Shown here: positions 32,602 to 45,937 of the stretch, in pieces
Numbering within the stretch: position 1 is the first letter of the stretch
Layout: each line of letters begins with the position of its first letter
NCBI GenBank assembly: GCA_964363305.1
Contig: CAYIHX010000011.1
Location: 1-64,000, forward strand
Origin: CAYIHX01 sp964363305
Lineage (GTDB): Bacteria > Bdellovibrionota > UBA1018
DNA: 64,000 nucleotides
Direction of reading: 5' to 3'
Program-made: the position numbers and the translations under genes
Notes under the pieces: generated by a model
The model's database searches: none
Told to the model about the DNA's origin: nothing
The model's input: only the letters and a program-made list of their open reading frames with translations

Positions 32602-32623
32602 GGTGCTCACTTGCGTGAGCACC
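32602..32623. repeat. Perfect 9-bp inverted repeat upstream of parA
   Basis: GGTGCTCAC, a 4-nt spacer TTGC, then GTGAGCACC. No T-run follows on either strand, so a protein-binding site (partition, integrase or repressor) is more likely than a terminator. Confidence 0.6.
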
Positions 32624-32642
32624 GTGTTGAGCGAGCCGATTC

Positions 32643-32671
32643 GTAGGAAGAATGTAGGAACTTTGTAGGAA
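32643..32671. repeat. Three GTAGGAA direct repeats with 11-bp period
   Basis: GTAGGAA at 32643-32649, 32654-32660 and 32665-32671, each separated by 4 bp, so all lie on the same helix face. They are candidate recombinase arm sites or partition sites near the ssrA junction. Confidence 0.6.
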
Positions 32672-32752
32672 ACTCCCGAAATCTTGCGACAGATCGGGAA
32701 ATGTCGAAGCTGCTTGGAACTCGTAACTACTTGAATCCTAACAGCCCGAAAT

Positions 32753-32785
32753 GAAAAGGCTCCCACAGGTTCCTCTGTGAGAGCC
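32753..32785 (-). terminator. Terminator of ssrA
   Basis: On the minus strand GGCTCTCACAG pairs with CTGTGGGAGCC (one mismatch) around AGGAAC, followed by TTTTCATTT. It begins 11 bp after the CCA end of tmRNA. Confidence 0.85.
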
Positions 32786-32795
32786 GTTCCAAGTT

Positions 32796-33149
32796 TGGTG
32801 GAGACGGTGGGAGTCGAACCCACGTCCGAAAGTCATCCATCGCCAGATTCTACATGCTTAGCTCACTCTTTAGATTGGGTGGTTGACGCCTGTGAGCCGG
32901 CTTCGTCCACCCTCCGCCGACAGTTATTTCGCTTTGCGTCCGTCTGCGAGGGGCGCATTGCTAGTCTGCTGAATGGCGTTCGTCCCAGGGCCACAGACCG
33001 AGCTCTGGGCGAACGTCGCGGCTTATATTAAGCTGCGAGGGCGTATTCGTTATTTGCGAATACAGTTTGCCGCCTGTTTAACGAGGCCTGACGGCACCTC
33101 GGCATGCCTCCAGGATTTCAAGGCTCCCGTCGAAACCGGATCGTCCCCA
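32796..33149 (-). ncRNA. ssrA: Transfer-messenger RNA
   Basis: 354 nt. The 5' end GGGGACGATCCGGTTTCGAC and the 3' end with a T-arm (GTGGGTTCGACTCCCAC) and CTCCACCA form the tRNA-like domain; the CCA is encoded. The tag reading frame is 33057-33028: GCA AAT AAC GAA TAC GCC CTC GCA GCT TAA, encoding ANNEYALAA. It rescues stalled ribosomes with SmpB and adds a degradation tag. One-piece form. It marks the border between element-like DNA to the left of its 3' end and core genes to its right; tmRNA 3' ends are frequent targets of tyrosine integrases. Confidence 0.97.
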
Positions 33150-33195
33150 AATCAATTTCTAGAAACCTCGCTCACTCTATCCTAAAGGTGGGCAG

Positions 33196-33978
33196 ATGAG
33201 AACCCCAGGGAAGAAAGAGCTGGCGCGCATCTTGTCGAAGCGCGGACTGGCGTCCCGAACCCAGGCGGAGGCCCTGATTCGAGCTGGGCGGGTTCGAGTG
33301 GATGGCCGGGTCATTCTCGATCCGTTTCGGGCGTTTTCGGTCGAGACCGCGAGGATTGAGATACTCGCTGCGGGGGCTGGGCGGGAGGCGGGTCCGGTCG
33401 GCGTGGGCCCGCTCAGGGAGAACTTCACCCTGCTTCTCCACAAGCCGAAGGGCGTGGTCACTACGCATTCGGACGAGAAGGGGCGGCCGACGGTGTTTTC
33501 TGGTCTGGAGGGGACGCCGGGCTTGCCCCGTGAAAAGCTCATCGCGGTGGGGCGGTTGGATCTCGCGACGACTGGGCTTTTGCTTCTCACCAACGACACC
33601 GTGTTTTCGGCCTGGGTGACGGACCCTAAAAACTCTATTCCACGTGTGTATCTGGTGTCGGTGCGGGGCCTGTTTACGGATGAAAAGGCCCAAGAGTGTC
33701 TGGGTGGCATTGAGGAGGGGGATGAACGCCTCGGAGCGACGCGAGTGGAGATTCGGAAGAGTTCGCAGCGTGAGAGCCATCTGGTCGTCGAGCTGAAAGA
33801 GGGGAAGAACCGTGAGATTCGACGGATGCTGAAGAGCTTGGGCCACGAGGTGACTCGCCTGCAGCGGGTGTCTTTCGGGGGCTTGCAGCTCGGCGCGCTC
33901 CAGCCCGGCGCATTTCGAAGGGTGTCGCTCGGGGAGTTGGCGGCGGCATTCCCGGGGGCGAGCATTCTGTCTGGGTGA
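33196..33978 (+). CDS. RsuA/RluB/RluE-family pseudouridine synthase
   Basis: 260 aa. N-terminal S4 RNA-binding domain (KKELARILSKRGLASRTQAEALI and VRVDGRVI), then the catalytic domain LLHKPKGVVTT, with the catalytic Asp in VGRLDLATTGLLLLTND and the RsuA-type signature EGKNREIRRMLKSLGHEV. It isomerises uridine in rRNA; RsuA, RluB, RluE and RluF cannot be told apart here. AAGGTGG lies upstream of the ATG. Divergent from ssrA. Confidence 0.95.
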   Translation: MRTPGKKELARILSKRGLASRTQAEALIRAGRVRVDGRVILDPFRAFSVETARIEILAAGAGREAGPVGVGPLRENFTLLLHKPKGVVTTHSDEKGRPTVFSGLEGTPGLPREKLIAVGRLDLATTGLLLLTNDTVFSAWVTDPKNSIPRVYLVSVRGLFTDEKAQECLGGIEEGDERLGATRVEIRKSSQRESHLVVELKEGKNREIRRMLKSLGHEVTRLQRVSFGGLQLGALQPGAFRRVSLGELAAAFPGASILSG

Positions 33979-34088
33979 TGAGATCCCTCATGATTTGAAA
34001 AACCTAATGCACCCAGTCTGAAAGTTTGCCTTATTTGGCACACTGTGACAGCGCTACTGCGTCAGTCAGTGTGTGCAAGGGGAAAAAA

Positions 34089-36083
34089 ATGAAAATCACG
34101 TCGTTTGGGATGGTTCGCTTGGCGAGCCTGAGTTGTGTGGCTTTGTCCGCTTGTGGCCCGGTGTCTCAGCCGGATGCCGCATTGGAGCGAGCGGTCGAGC
34201 GATTGCGTTCGGGCGCATTGATCGAAGAGATGAATCAGAAGGCAGTGGCCCAGGATGAAAAGGGAACCTGGGGCCTTTACCGCGATGCGGAGAACGCTTA
34301 CGTCGAGCATGATACCCCGCGAACCGCCGCGAACCCGGATCCTTGCCCGGAAGTGGGCGCGCCTGCGGCATCGGCATCGCTCGAGGTGCGGAAGGCTGAG
34401 CTGGTAAAGTTCGGCGCCTGTGTTCGGCGCTTGCTGAATCGAGGCTTTCTTTTGATGCAGGCGTTTGACTCGTACAAGATTTTCGTCCCGGCGCCGGGCA
34501 CGCAATCGTATGCGGAGATGAGCGACGCCGAGCTCGAGGAACTGATGAAGACGTCGATCGGTCGTCATCCGTTGGCCTTTTTGGGATCGAGTGATCCGAT
34601 CCTCCTGCAGCTTCGAACGTCTTACTCGATGCCCGAGCAGGATGAGCTGCGCCGAATGGCCGGAGCGCGCCGCGCGGCTTTCAACGCGGGTGAGTCGGCG
34701 ATCTATCGGGTGATGGAGCGGCGCCTTGCGCTCTTGGAGTCGTTCAAAGAGATCAACCGCTATGCGGCCTTGCTGGCGATGTTTAAGAATCGCGCTGACG
34801 TCGCTGGGACGGAGACCCTCAGCGCCTTGGCGCAGGTGAAGGGGCTCGAGGCGTTCGCGCCTTCGTCGGTTTCTGAGTTCCCGGCGGATCTTCTGCATCC
34901 GTACGCGTTCTTGGCGATCGCGCCGGATGAAAACCATGAGGAGGACGCATTGAGCGCAGGGGAGGACCCGTTCGCCCGCGCCAACTCGATGAGGTACGAG
35001 CTTGATGGAGCCGCTAGCCGTGTTGAGAATACGATGCTGGGTTACATGATCTTCAGCTTGCTCGATAACCCGACGATGCCGGAGCACGCAGTCCCGGCTG
35101 CTGAGGCGGCGCGCGTGGCGGTGATCGACAGCGGCGCCGACTGGACGCAGTACCCGGACTTGGGGTTGTTTCTCGGTCGGGGCGTCGAGGGTGAGATGCC
35201 GTCGAAGGACTTTTCGGATCGCGACTCAAACCCCTGGATTCCGGCCTTCGGAATGCTCGAGCATGGCTCGGGCGTGATGGCGACGGTGCTGACGATCGCG
35301 GCGCACTACGCGCCGGAGCTTCTCACGCAGCGGAAGATCGACGTGGGGATGTGGAAAGAAAGCAGCGTCCGTTCGCTTTTGGCGGGCGAGCCGTTCCGCG
35401 AACTTCATCATTTTGACTTGGCGGGTATGTTTTCGCTGTTTGCAGGGATTGATGAGCGGATTCAAGCCGCGCGGCAGGGCACGGGGGTTTCGCCGGATGT
35501 GGTTTCGATGAGCCTGGGTTTTCCGACCTGGTCTTTGATCGAGAAAACCGGCCTGCGCGACATGCTGCTCCAGGCGCCTTGGCTCTGGGTGATGGCGGCG
35601 GGCAATGGCGGCGTGAATGTCTCGGAAGAAAAGCGCTCATGCTTTGATGACGTGCCGGCGGAGCTTCGCAAGGACGATCATATTCTTTGCGTCGGCGCGC
35701 TCGAGCAGGGGATCGTCCAGGATCGGATCCGTGGGTACTCGAACTTCGGGGCCCGCGTCGACGTGTACGCTTATGAAAGCTACATTCGGCATTGCCCGAA
35801 CGGCACGTCTTGCTCGACGCCGGCCGTGACCGGCGCGGCGGCGGTGCTGAAGGCCAGCTTTCCGGCCTTGACTCCGGCGCTGTTGAAGCAGGCGATCGTC
35901 GAAGCGGCGGAGGAGCGTGAGCTTCCGGTCGAGAACGAGACGGCGGAACGCGCTCAACACACGTCCTATGTGCCCGAGCTGCGTCGGGTACGGGTTTTTG
36001 ACCCGGAGACCATGCTCGGCCGGGCGATGAAAGTCGCTCAGCGTTTGGTGCGCACGGCGGTGCCGGTGACGCTGATTCGGTAA
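34089..36083 (+). CDS. Subtilisin-like (S8) serine protease lipoprotein
   Basis: 664 aa. Lipoprotein signal MKITSFGMVRLASLSC followed by lipobox LSAC near residue 19. An N-terminal helical region of about 320 residues has no family I recognise. The peptidase part holds Asp in VAVIDSGADW (near 345), His in MLEHGSGVM (near 391), the oxyanion Asn in AAGNGGVN and Ser in GTSCSTPAVTGAAA (near 575): a full S8 triad, with Cys beside the active Ser. ATG 34089 chosen because it begins a proper lipoprotein signal. Tail-to-tail overlap of 46 bp with the next gene. Probably anchored in the envelope; substrate unknown. Confidence 0.9.
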   Translation: MKITSFGMVRLASLSCVALSACGPVSQPDAALERAVERLRSGALIEEMNQKAVAQDEKGTWGLYRDAENAYVEHDTPRTAANPDPCPEVGAPAASASLEVRKAELVKFGACVRRLLNRGFLLMQAFDSYKIFVPAPGTQSYAEMSDAELEELMKTSIGRHPLAFLGSSDPILLQLRTSYSMPEQDELRRMAGARRAAFNAGESAIYRVMERRLALLESFKEINRYAALLAMFKNRADVAGTETLSALAQVKGLEAFAPSSVSEFPADLLHPYAFLAIAPDENHEEDALSAGEDPFARANSMRYELDGAASRVENTMLGYMIFSLLDNPTMPEHAVPAAEAARVAVIDSGADWTQYPDLGLFLGRGVEGEMPSKDFSDRDSNPWIPAFGMLEHGSGVMATVLTIAAHYAPELLTQRKIDVGMWKESSVRSLLAGEPFRELHHFDLAGMFSLFAGIDERIQAARQGTGVSPDVVSMSLGFPTWSLIEKTGLRDMLLQAPWLWVMAAGNGGVNVSEEKRSCFDDVPAELRKDDHILCVGALEQGIVQDRIRGYSNFGARVDVYAYESYIRHCPNGTSCSTPAVTGAAAVLKASFPALTPALLKQAIVEAAEERELPVENETAERAQHTSYVPELRRVRVFDPETMLGRAMKVAQRLVRTAVPVTLIR

Positions 36084-37054
36084 CTCGAGGGTAAATCCAG
36101 GCGGTCGATGCGAAGCTGAAAACCCGTGATCGCATCGGCCCCTTGGCGATGGGCGAGTTGGCGGAGCTCTCGTTTGAGGTTTTCGACGAGATCGTTGTAT
36201 TCGGCAGAACGCCGCAGCTCGAGCGCGTAGCTTTTCAGGCCGGCGCTGGCGGTGACGACGTCGATGGCTTTTTCGATTTCGCTATTGGGCAGCGCGGAAT
36301 CCGTGCTGATGACGATCGACTCGGCGTCGCTGGTGGCGTCGAAGAGGTACACTTGCGGGGGCTCTGGCGCGGAAAGGAGAGGGTCTTCCGAGGTGGTGTG
36401 GGTGTCGGGCGTGGAGAAGATCTCATCGGAGGGCGCAATTTGCATGATCACGTTGGCGGTTCGAAGCGTTTGGATGAGGAGGATGCCGGCGTACTCGCTG
36501 ATTCGGGGGATGAGGATTTTTCCTCCGCGGAACTGAGGCTCGAGATCTTCCTTGCGGATGCCGTAGTTTTCGCGCTCAAGCAGGTCGAGCAGCTTCTCTT
36601 GCTCGTCAGCCTGGAGAGTGCCGGTGATCAGCACGCTGAATGGGTATGCGGCGGGGACGGCGGCCGGTGCGATCGTGCGAGCCGGTGGGGGTGCCGCCGC
36701 GGCCCTCGGGGTGGTGGCAAAGGCCTCCGTGACGGAGGGAGGCGGCTCGTTTGGCGGGAGCTCGTCGTCGGGCGGAGAAGCGAACGACTCGTCCGGGGTG
36801 ATCGATGGTTCGGAAAGGGTGGAAAGTTCGAGGCCGGAGGAGTCAGAGGATTCGCTAATCGGAAAGTTGGTCCCCTCGGGGGACGGAAGTTCGGCCACGG
36901 GATTTGACTTCGCAAAATCATCGAGATTTTCAAAGGCCTCAATGGGCTCAATCGCCTGCTCCGCCATCGCCTCGTTATCGGGGATCTCGTCCGCGTGCGA
37001 TTTTGAGTATTCGACCAGGTTGGTGAGGTCCTTCTTCGGGACATCGTCAGACAT
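36038..37054 (-). CDS. Acidic protein with C-terminal YbjQ-like domain
   Basis: 338 aa. The first 130 residues are acidic and then Pro/Ala-rich and look disordered. A middle domain (about 138-230: YPFSVLITGTLQADEQEKLLDLL and GKILIPRISEYAGILLIQTLR) may be a small alpha/beta module. The C-terminus (GADAITGFQLRIDRLDLPSSYRISVTGTAV region) matches the YbjQ/UPF0145 pattern of putative metal-binding pentamers. No signal peptide. It starts 2 bp after the secA stop, so it is probably co-transcribed with secA. Confidence 0.65.
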   Translation of the reverse strand: MSDDVPKKDLTNLVEYSKSHADEIPDNEAMAEQAIEPIEAFENLDDFAKSNPVAELPSPEGTNFPISESSDSSGLELSTLSEPSITPDESFASPPDDELPPNEPPPSVTEAFATTPRAAAAPPPARTIAPAAVPAAYPFSVLITGTLQADEQEKLLDLLERENYGIRKEDLEPQFRGGKILIPRISEYAGILLIQTLRTANVIMQIAPSDEIFSTPDTHTTSEDPLLSAPEPPQVYLFDATSDAESIVISTDSALPNSEIEKAIDVVTASAGLKSYALELRRSAEYNDLVENLKRELRQLAHRQGADAITGFQLRIDRLDLPSSYRISVTGTAVRTKR

Positions 37055-37056
37055 GC

Positions 37057-40008
<2,952 letters not shown>

Positions 40009-40141
40009 CGAAACCGTATCCTGTCGATATTGCAGACTGATTTGCCAAAGGGGCGATCACGTTGAGCCTATCGATCCGAGAATCGAGTGTCACGTGAAAA
40101 TGAGTCCGTTATGCAGGATGTCAATAAGGAGGGAGGAAGAA

Positions 40142-40441
40142 TTAATTTTCGATGAGGTAGCAGAGGAAGGTGCCCTGCCAGGCGGCGGTGGCTGGGCGGA
40201 TCTCCAGGCGGTAGGCGACGCCGCTGAGTTCGTTGAGGGTATAGTCTTCCGGGTTCAGGACGCCGAGGTCGGAGCGTTCGAGCGAGAGGAGGTGGGCGTC
40301 GCGGGTGTCGTGATTGGAAAGGGTCTGCTGGAGGTAGAAGAGTTGTTCGGCGCTGGATTCGTCGTGGCACTGGTAGACCTCGGTGCCGGCCCAGGCGGGG
40401 GAGGCCATGAATACAAGGGTCAACACAGTGAGAATTCGCAT
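40142..40441 (-). CDS. Small secreted protein of unknown function
   Basis: 99 aa. Signal peptide (ILTVLTLVFMASPAWA, cleavage after AWA near residue 18). The mature part has two Cys (VYQCHDES and TFLCYLIE), which may form a disulphide. No family recognised. It lies between the M23 peptidase and secA, all on the minus strand. Confidence 0.7.
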   Translation of the reverse strand: MRILTVLTLVFMASPAWAGTEVYQCHDESSAEQLFYLQQTLSNHDTRDAHLLSLERSDLGVLNPEDYTLNELSGVAYRLEIRPATAAWQGTFLCYLIEN

Positions 40442-40515
40442 GGGGACCTTGTACTCGAGGCGTGGCGGATGGGCAATCCAGTGCTCATCCGGCGAGATAC
40501 GCGAACTCGTGGGGG

Positions 40516-41568
40516 CTAGTTCTCGAGGACGTAGGCCATCGGGTCGACCGGCGTGCCGTTGACCCGGACTTCGTAATGAAGGTGGGGCCCGGTCGAGCGC
40601 CCGCTGTTGCCGAGCAGGGCGATTTGATCGCCTCGGCGGACGCGTTGGCCTTTGGAGACGAGGATTTTTCTCGTGTGCGCATACCAGGTTTCCAGTCCGT
40701 AGCCGTGGTCGAGAATGAGGGTTTGGCCGTAGCCGGGCTTGGCGTCGTTGTAGACGACGATGCCATCGGCGGGCGAACGGATCAGGGTGCCGGGAAGATT
40801 CGCGATGTCGAGCCCTTCGTGCATTTTTACGCGGTCGCCGAAGGGAGAGCGGCGAATCCCGAAGCCGGAACTAAAGTAGCCGATGGCGGGCTTGCGGGTG
40901 GGCAAGGCGGCGAGGAACGCCTGTTTGTCCGAGAGCAGTTCGTACTGGTCTTGAAGGATCTGCTCGACGAGCAGCGCTTCTTGGTTGATGGAAGAGAATT
41001 GGTCGTCGAGCTGTTCGTACTCTCGCTTCAACTGCACTTCTTCGGGCGAGAGGATCTCAGCGCCGCGCGCGGCCGAGAAGGTCAGCTGGTCGGCTGCGGC
41101 CGCCTCATCCATCTCCTCCTCGAGCAGATTTCGAATTTGGGCGCTGTCCTGGTTTTCGCCCCCTTTGGAGCTCGAATCTTGCTTGTCGAGGCCAGGCACG
41201 TTGCTGGCGGCGTCCGGCAATTTTGAGTTCAGGGTTTGGATGAGGTTACCCCGGTCTTCGATATTGGTGATCACCTTGAGGCGCGTGCTGAAGGTTTTCA
41301 CGCGGTCCATCGTGGCTTCGACGGTCGTCATCTTATTTTTGAAAATCTGCACCTGCTGTCGGAGACGGCGATTGTCGATCTTCAGCTGTTTGTTCTCGCC
41401 GATTTGCGACATCACGTACCAGTAGTCGAACAGCATGACACCGGCCAGAACCCCTGCGAACAGCAGGGAGAGGAGGGAGGTCCTTACGAGCCACGCGGGA
41501 ATGAGGATTTTTTTCACCTCCGGCGAGTTCTCTGGAATGATCATCAACGTAAAAAAGCGGTTTTTCAT
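40516..41568 (-). CDS. M23-family (LytM/NlpD-type) peptidase, membrane-anchored
   Basis: 350 aa. One TM helix near residues 30-50 (TSLLSLLFAGVLAGVMLF), a coiled-coil stretch (about 58-110 and 150-200), then the M23 domain: GFGIRRSPFGDRVKMHEGLDIA (metal-binding H-x-G-x-D) and GPHLHYEVRVNG (H-x-H). Zinc sites are intact, so it should be an active peptidoglycan endopeptidase rather than a degenerate activator. It follows the phosphatase gene by 1 bp. Confidence 0.92.
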   Translation of the reverse strand: MKNRFFTLMIIPENSPEVKKILIPAWLVRTSLLSLLFAGVLAGVMLFDYWYVMSQIGENKQLKIDNRRLRQQVQIFKNKMTTVEATMDRVKTFSTRLKVITNIEDRGNLIQTLNSKLPDAASNVPGLDKQDSSSKGGENQDSAQIRNLLEEEMDEAAAADQLTFSAARGAEILSPEEVQLKREYEQLDDQFSSINQEALLVEQILQDQYELLSDKQAFLAALPTRKPAIGYFSSGFGIRRSPFGDRVKMHEGLDIANLPGTLIRSPADGIVVYNDAKPGYGQTLILDHGYGLETWYAHTRKILVSKGQRVRRGDQIALLGNSGRSTGPHLHYEVRVNGTPVDPMAYVLEN

Positions 41569-41569
41569 G

Positions 41570-42331
41570 TCACTTGCTCACCTGTACTAGAACGACTGTG
41601 ATGTTATCATCTCCGCCGACTTCGTTTGCGAGATCGATGAGGCGTTGGACGGTTCCCGGGAGATCTTTATTTTCGAAAACACCGGTTTGCACCTCGCGAA
41701 GCAGTTCGCGGTCCTCGACCAGGCCGGAGAGACCGTCGGAACAAAGGAGGAAGGTGTCTTGCGGATGCGTCTTCATCTCGTAGGTCTCGACCTGGACGTG
41801 GGGCTCGAAGCCGACGCTGCGGGTGATGACGTTTTTGAGGCGATCCGTTTTGAGTTGCTCCCGGCTGATCAGCCCGGCGCGTAGCTTTTCTTGCACGAGC
41901 GAGTGATCGCGCGTGAGTTGCCAGATGCCATCGGCGCGGATCAGATAACAGCGCGAATCGCCGACGTGGCCGATCGTGACGGTCGCGGCGTCGAACAGGA
42001 GAGCGGTGGTCGTCGTGCCCATGCCCTGGAGTTCGCTCTGTTGAGCAGAGGTTTTGTAGATTCGTCCATTCGCGGTTTCGATCGCCTCTTTGAGGATCTC
42101 CTTGGGCGTGACTTTCGAACGCCGACGGTCGCCGATCTTCTGGCTGACGACGTCCGAGACGATTTCGACGGCGAGGGCGCTTGCCGTTTCTCCTCCGCGG
42201 TGGCCGCCCATCCCGTCCGCGACCAGAAAGAGGCCGAGCTCCGGGCGGGCCGCGCCATGGTCTTGGTTCTGGCTGCGTCGGCGCCCGATATCCGTGCCGA
42301 ATGCGGAGTGAAAGGGGGTATTTGCCGTCAT
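41570..42331 (-). CDS. PP2C-type serine/threonine phosphatase
   Basis: 253 aa. PP2C motifs in order: TDIGRRRSQNQDHGA, LFLVADGMGGHRGGE (metal-binding Asp and Gly), MGTTTTALLF, TIGHVGDSRCYLIR, LTRDHSLVQEK, FLLCSDGLSGLVEDRE and GGDDNITVVLV. This matches small bacterial Stp/PrpC phosphatases that oppose Hanks-type kinases; no such kinase is adjacent. Part of a tight cluster TldE-PP2C-M23 with gaps of 1-3 bp. Confidence 0.96.
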   Translation of the reverse strand: MTANTPFHSAFGTDIGRRRSQNQDHGAARPELGLFLVADGMGGHRGGETASALAVEIVSDVVSQKIGDRRRSKVTPKEILKEAIETANGRIYKTSAQQSELQGMGTTTTALLFDAATVTIGHVGDSRCYLIRADGIWQLTRDHSLVQEKLRAGLISREQLKTDRLKNVITRSVGFEPHVQVETYEMKTHPQDTFLLCSDGLSGLVEDRELLREVQTGVFENKDLPGTVQRLIDLANEVGGDDNITVVLVQVSK

Positions 42332-42334
42332 AAG

Positions 42335-43690
42335 TTAGCTGGAGCTTCCTCCGACCGAAATCTCGGTGATGCGGACGGATGGGGCTCCGACCGAGCCGAA
42401 CCATTTCATGTCACTTCCAATATCCGTCATTTTACGGAAAAGCTCCATGACATTGCCCGCGACGGCGAAACCTTTCACGGGGCGGCCGATTTTTCCGTGT
42501 TCGATCAACATCCCGGAGGCGCCGAGCGAAAAATCTCCCGTCACTGAATTGGCGGTATGAATACCCATGAGATCGGTGATGAGAATTCCGCGCTCAATGC
42601 CTTCGAGGAGCTGCGGGAGGGTTCGCGAGCCGGACTTGAGGTAGAGGTTGGCCGTGCCGATCGAGGGCGGGCCCATGATGCCGCGGCTCGTGCTGCCGCT
42701 CGAGGTTTTGCCATGTTTTTTGGCGTAGTAGAGGTCGTAGAGCGCATGGGAGAAGATGCCCCCATCGGCGAGAATGGTCTTGGCGGAGGGGACGCCCTCG
42801 CCATCGAAGGGTGAAGTGGCGAGGCCACCGGGCAGAAGCCCATCGTTGATGAGCGTGACGTTTTCGGCGAAGACCTTCTCGCCCTGTTTGCCGGCCAGCA
42901 TGCTGCGACCCTTATCGATTTCCTCCGCGGAAAAGCTGGAGGACATGAATTCGAGGAGATCAGCCACGACGTTATTGCGAAGCACGGCCGGGCATAGGAG
43001 AGTGGGCGCGCCCTTCGCGCCGAGGAGCTCGACGGCGTGGCTCGCGGCTTGGCGGCCTACGGTGTCGATATCGAGTGAGTCGAGAAAATGGGAAAATCCG
43101 AAATCGCCGCCCATTTGGCTTTCGCCGTCTTGTTCCGCTTTGCAGAGGATGCTGGCCGAGAAGACGGACGACTGGTGATTGAGGTGCTCACCGTGAGAGT
43201 CGACCAGGTGAACTTCGAACTGGGTCTCGCCGAAGGAGGAGGAGCGTAGTCCGGTGATGCGTTTGTCGACCGCGCGGCAGGTTTTTTCAAGCTGCATGGC
43301 GAGCGCGATCTTCTGGTCGATGGGGACGGCCAGGCCCCGGGTGTCGAGGGAGTCGACCTCGGGATAGACCGCCTGCGAGAACGAGCAGAGTGAAAGGAAT
43401 TCGTCCTGGGGCATTTCTTTCGCGATCTCAAAGGCGGTGGTGACGGCTCGATCCACGGCGCCATCGTCGAGCGAGGTGGTGTAGCTGAAGCCCATCCGTT
43501 TTTTCTTGATCAGTCGAATGGCCATTCCAACGTCTTCGGCACGGGTGAGGGAGTCGACCTTCTGGTCTTTCACCTGCACCGACGTGGAGGTTTTTCGGGT
43601 GAAATAGAGTTCGAAGGAATCCGGCTTCTGTTTTTCTAATCGCTGAACCGCCCGAATGAGGGCGGGATGCCCCTTGAGGTAGGAGTGCAT
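42335..43690 (-). CDS. pmbA: TldE/PmbA-family metalloprotease-like protein
   Basis: 451 aa. Typical TldD/PmbA order: VDSLTRAEDVGMAIRLIKKKRMGFSYT near residue 45, then SFSAEEIDKGRSML, the GGLATSPFDGEGVPS segment, LYDLYYAKKHGKTSSGSTSRG and the C-terminal GASGMLIEHGKIGRPVKGFAVAGN with GAPSVRI. The TldD HExxxH metal site is not present, so it is the TldE/PmbA subunit type. The TldD/E pair processes peptides such as microcin B17 and CcdA; no tldD gene is in the window. Confidence 0.92.
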   Translation of the reverse strand: MHSYLKGHPALIRAVQRLEKQKPDSFELYFTRKTSTSVQVKDQKVDSLTRAEDVGMAIRLIKKKRMGFSYTTSLDDGAVDRAVTTAFEIAKEMPQDEFLSLCSFSQAVYPEVDSLDTRGLAVPIDQKIALAMQLEKTCRAVDKRITGLRSSSFGETQFEVHLVDSHGEHLNHQSSVFSASILCKAEQDGESQMGGDFGFSHFLDSLDIDTVGRQAASHAVELLGAKGAPTLLCPAVLRNNVVADLLEFMSSSFSAEEIDKGRSMLAGKQGEKVFAENVTLINDGLLPGGLATSPFDGEGVPSAKTILADGGIFSHALYDLYYAKKHGKTSSGSTSRGIMGPPSIGTANLYLKSGSRTLPQLLEGIERGILITDLMGIHTANSVTGDFSLGASGMLIEHGKIGRPVKGFAVAGNVMELFRKMTDIGSDMKWFGSVGAPSVRITEISVGGSSS

Positions 43691-43859
43691 AGACGTTCAG
43701 GGTGCGTCATCGTCAACTTTCTGTCAAAGCGCGGCGCGTTGGTGAGCGATTCTCAACGGCCGTTCCTTTACAGTCTCTTTTGCGCAGGGGTAAACTCAGG
43801 GGAGGACCGGGAGTGTCCGACGTTTCGTGTGATCACCAGGGAATAGGGGAGTTCGAGTC

Positions 43860-45935
<2,076 letters not shown>

Positions 45936-45937
45936 GC

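Larger units (their letters stand above)
32373..32795. other. Gene-free, structure-rich region between parA and ssrA
   Basis: About 420 bp with no convincing gene. From left to right it holds two stem-loops and a plus-strand terminator-like hairpin (32436-32553), a perfect 9-bp inverted repeat (32602-32623), three phased GTAGGAA repeats (32643-32671) and the ssrA terminator (32753-32785). It is the presumed element-chromosome junction. Confidence 0.55.

Noticed and set aside
32777..33031. Plus-strand open frame across ssrA
   Set aside because: It lies within the tmRNA gene and reads its complement; no coding features.
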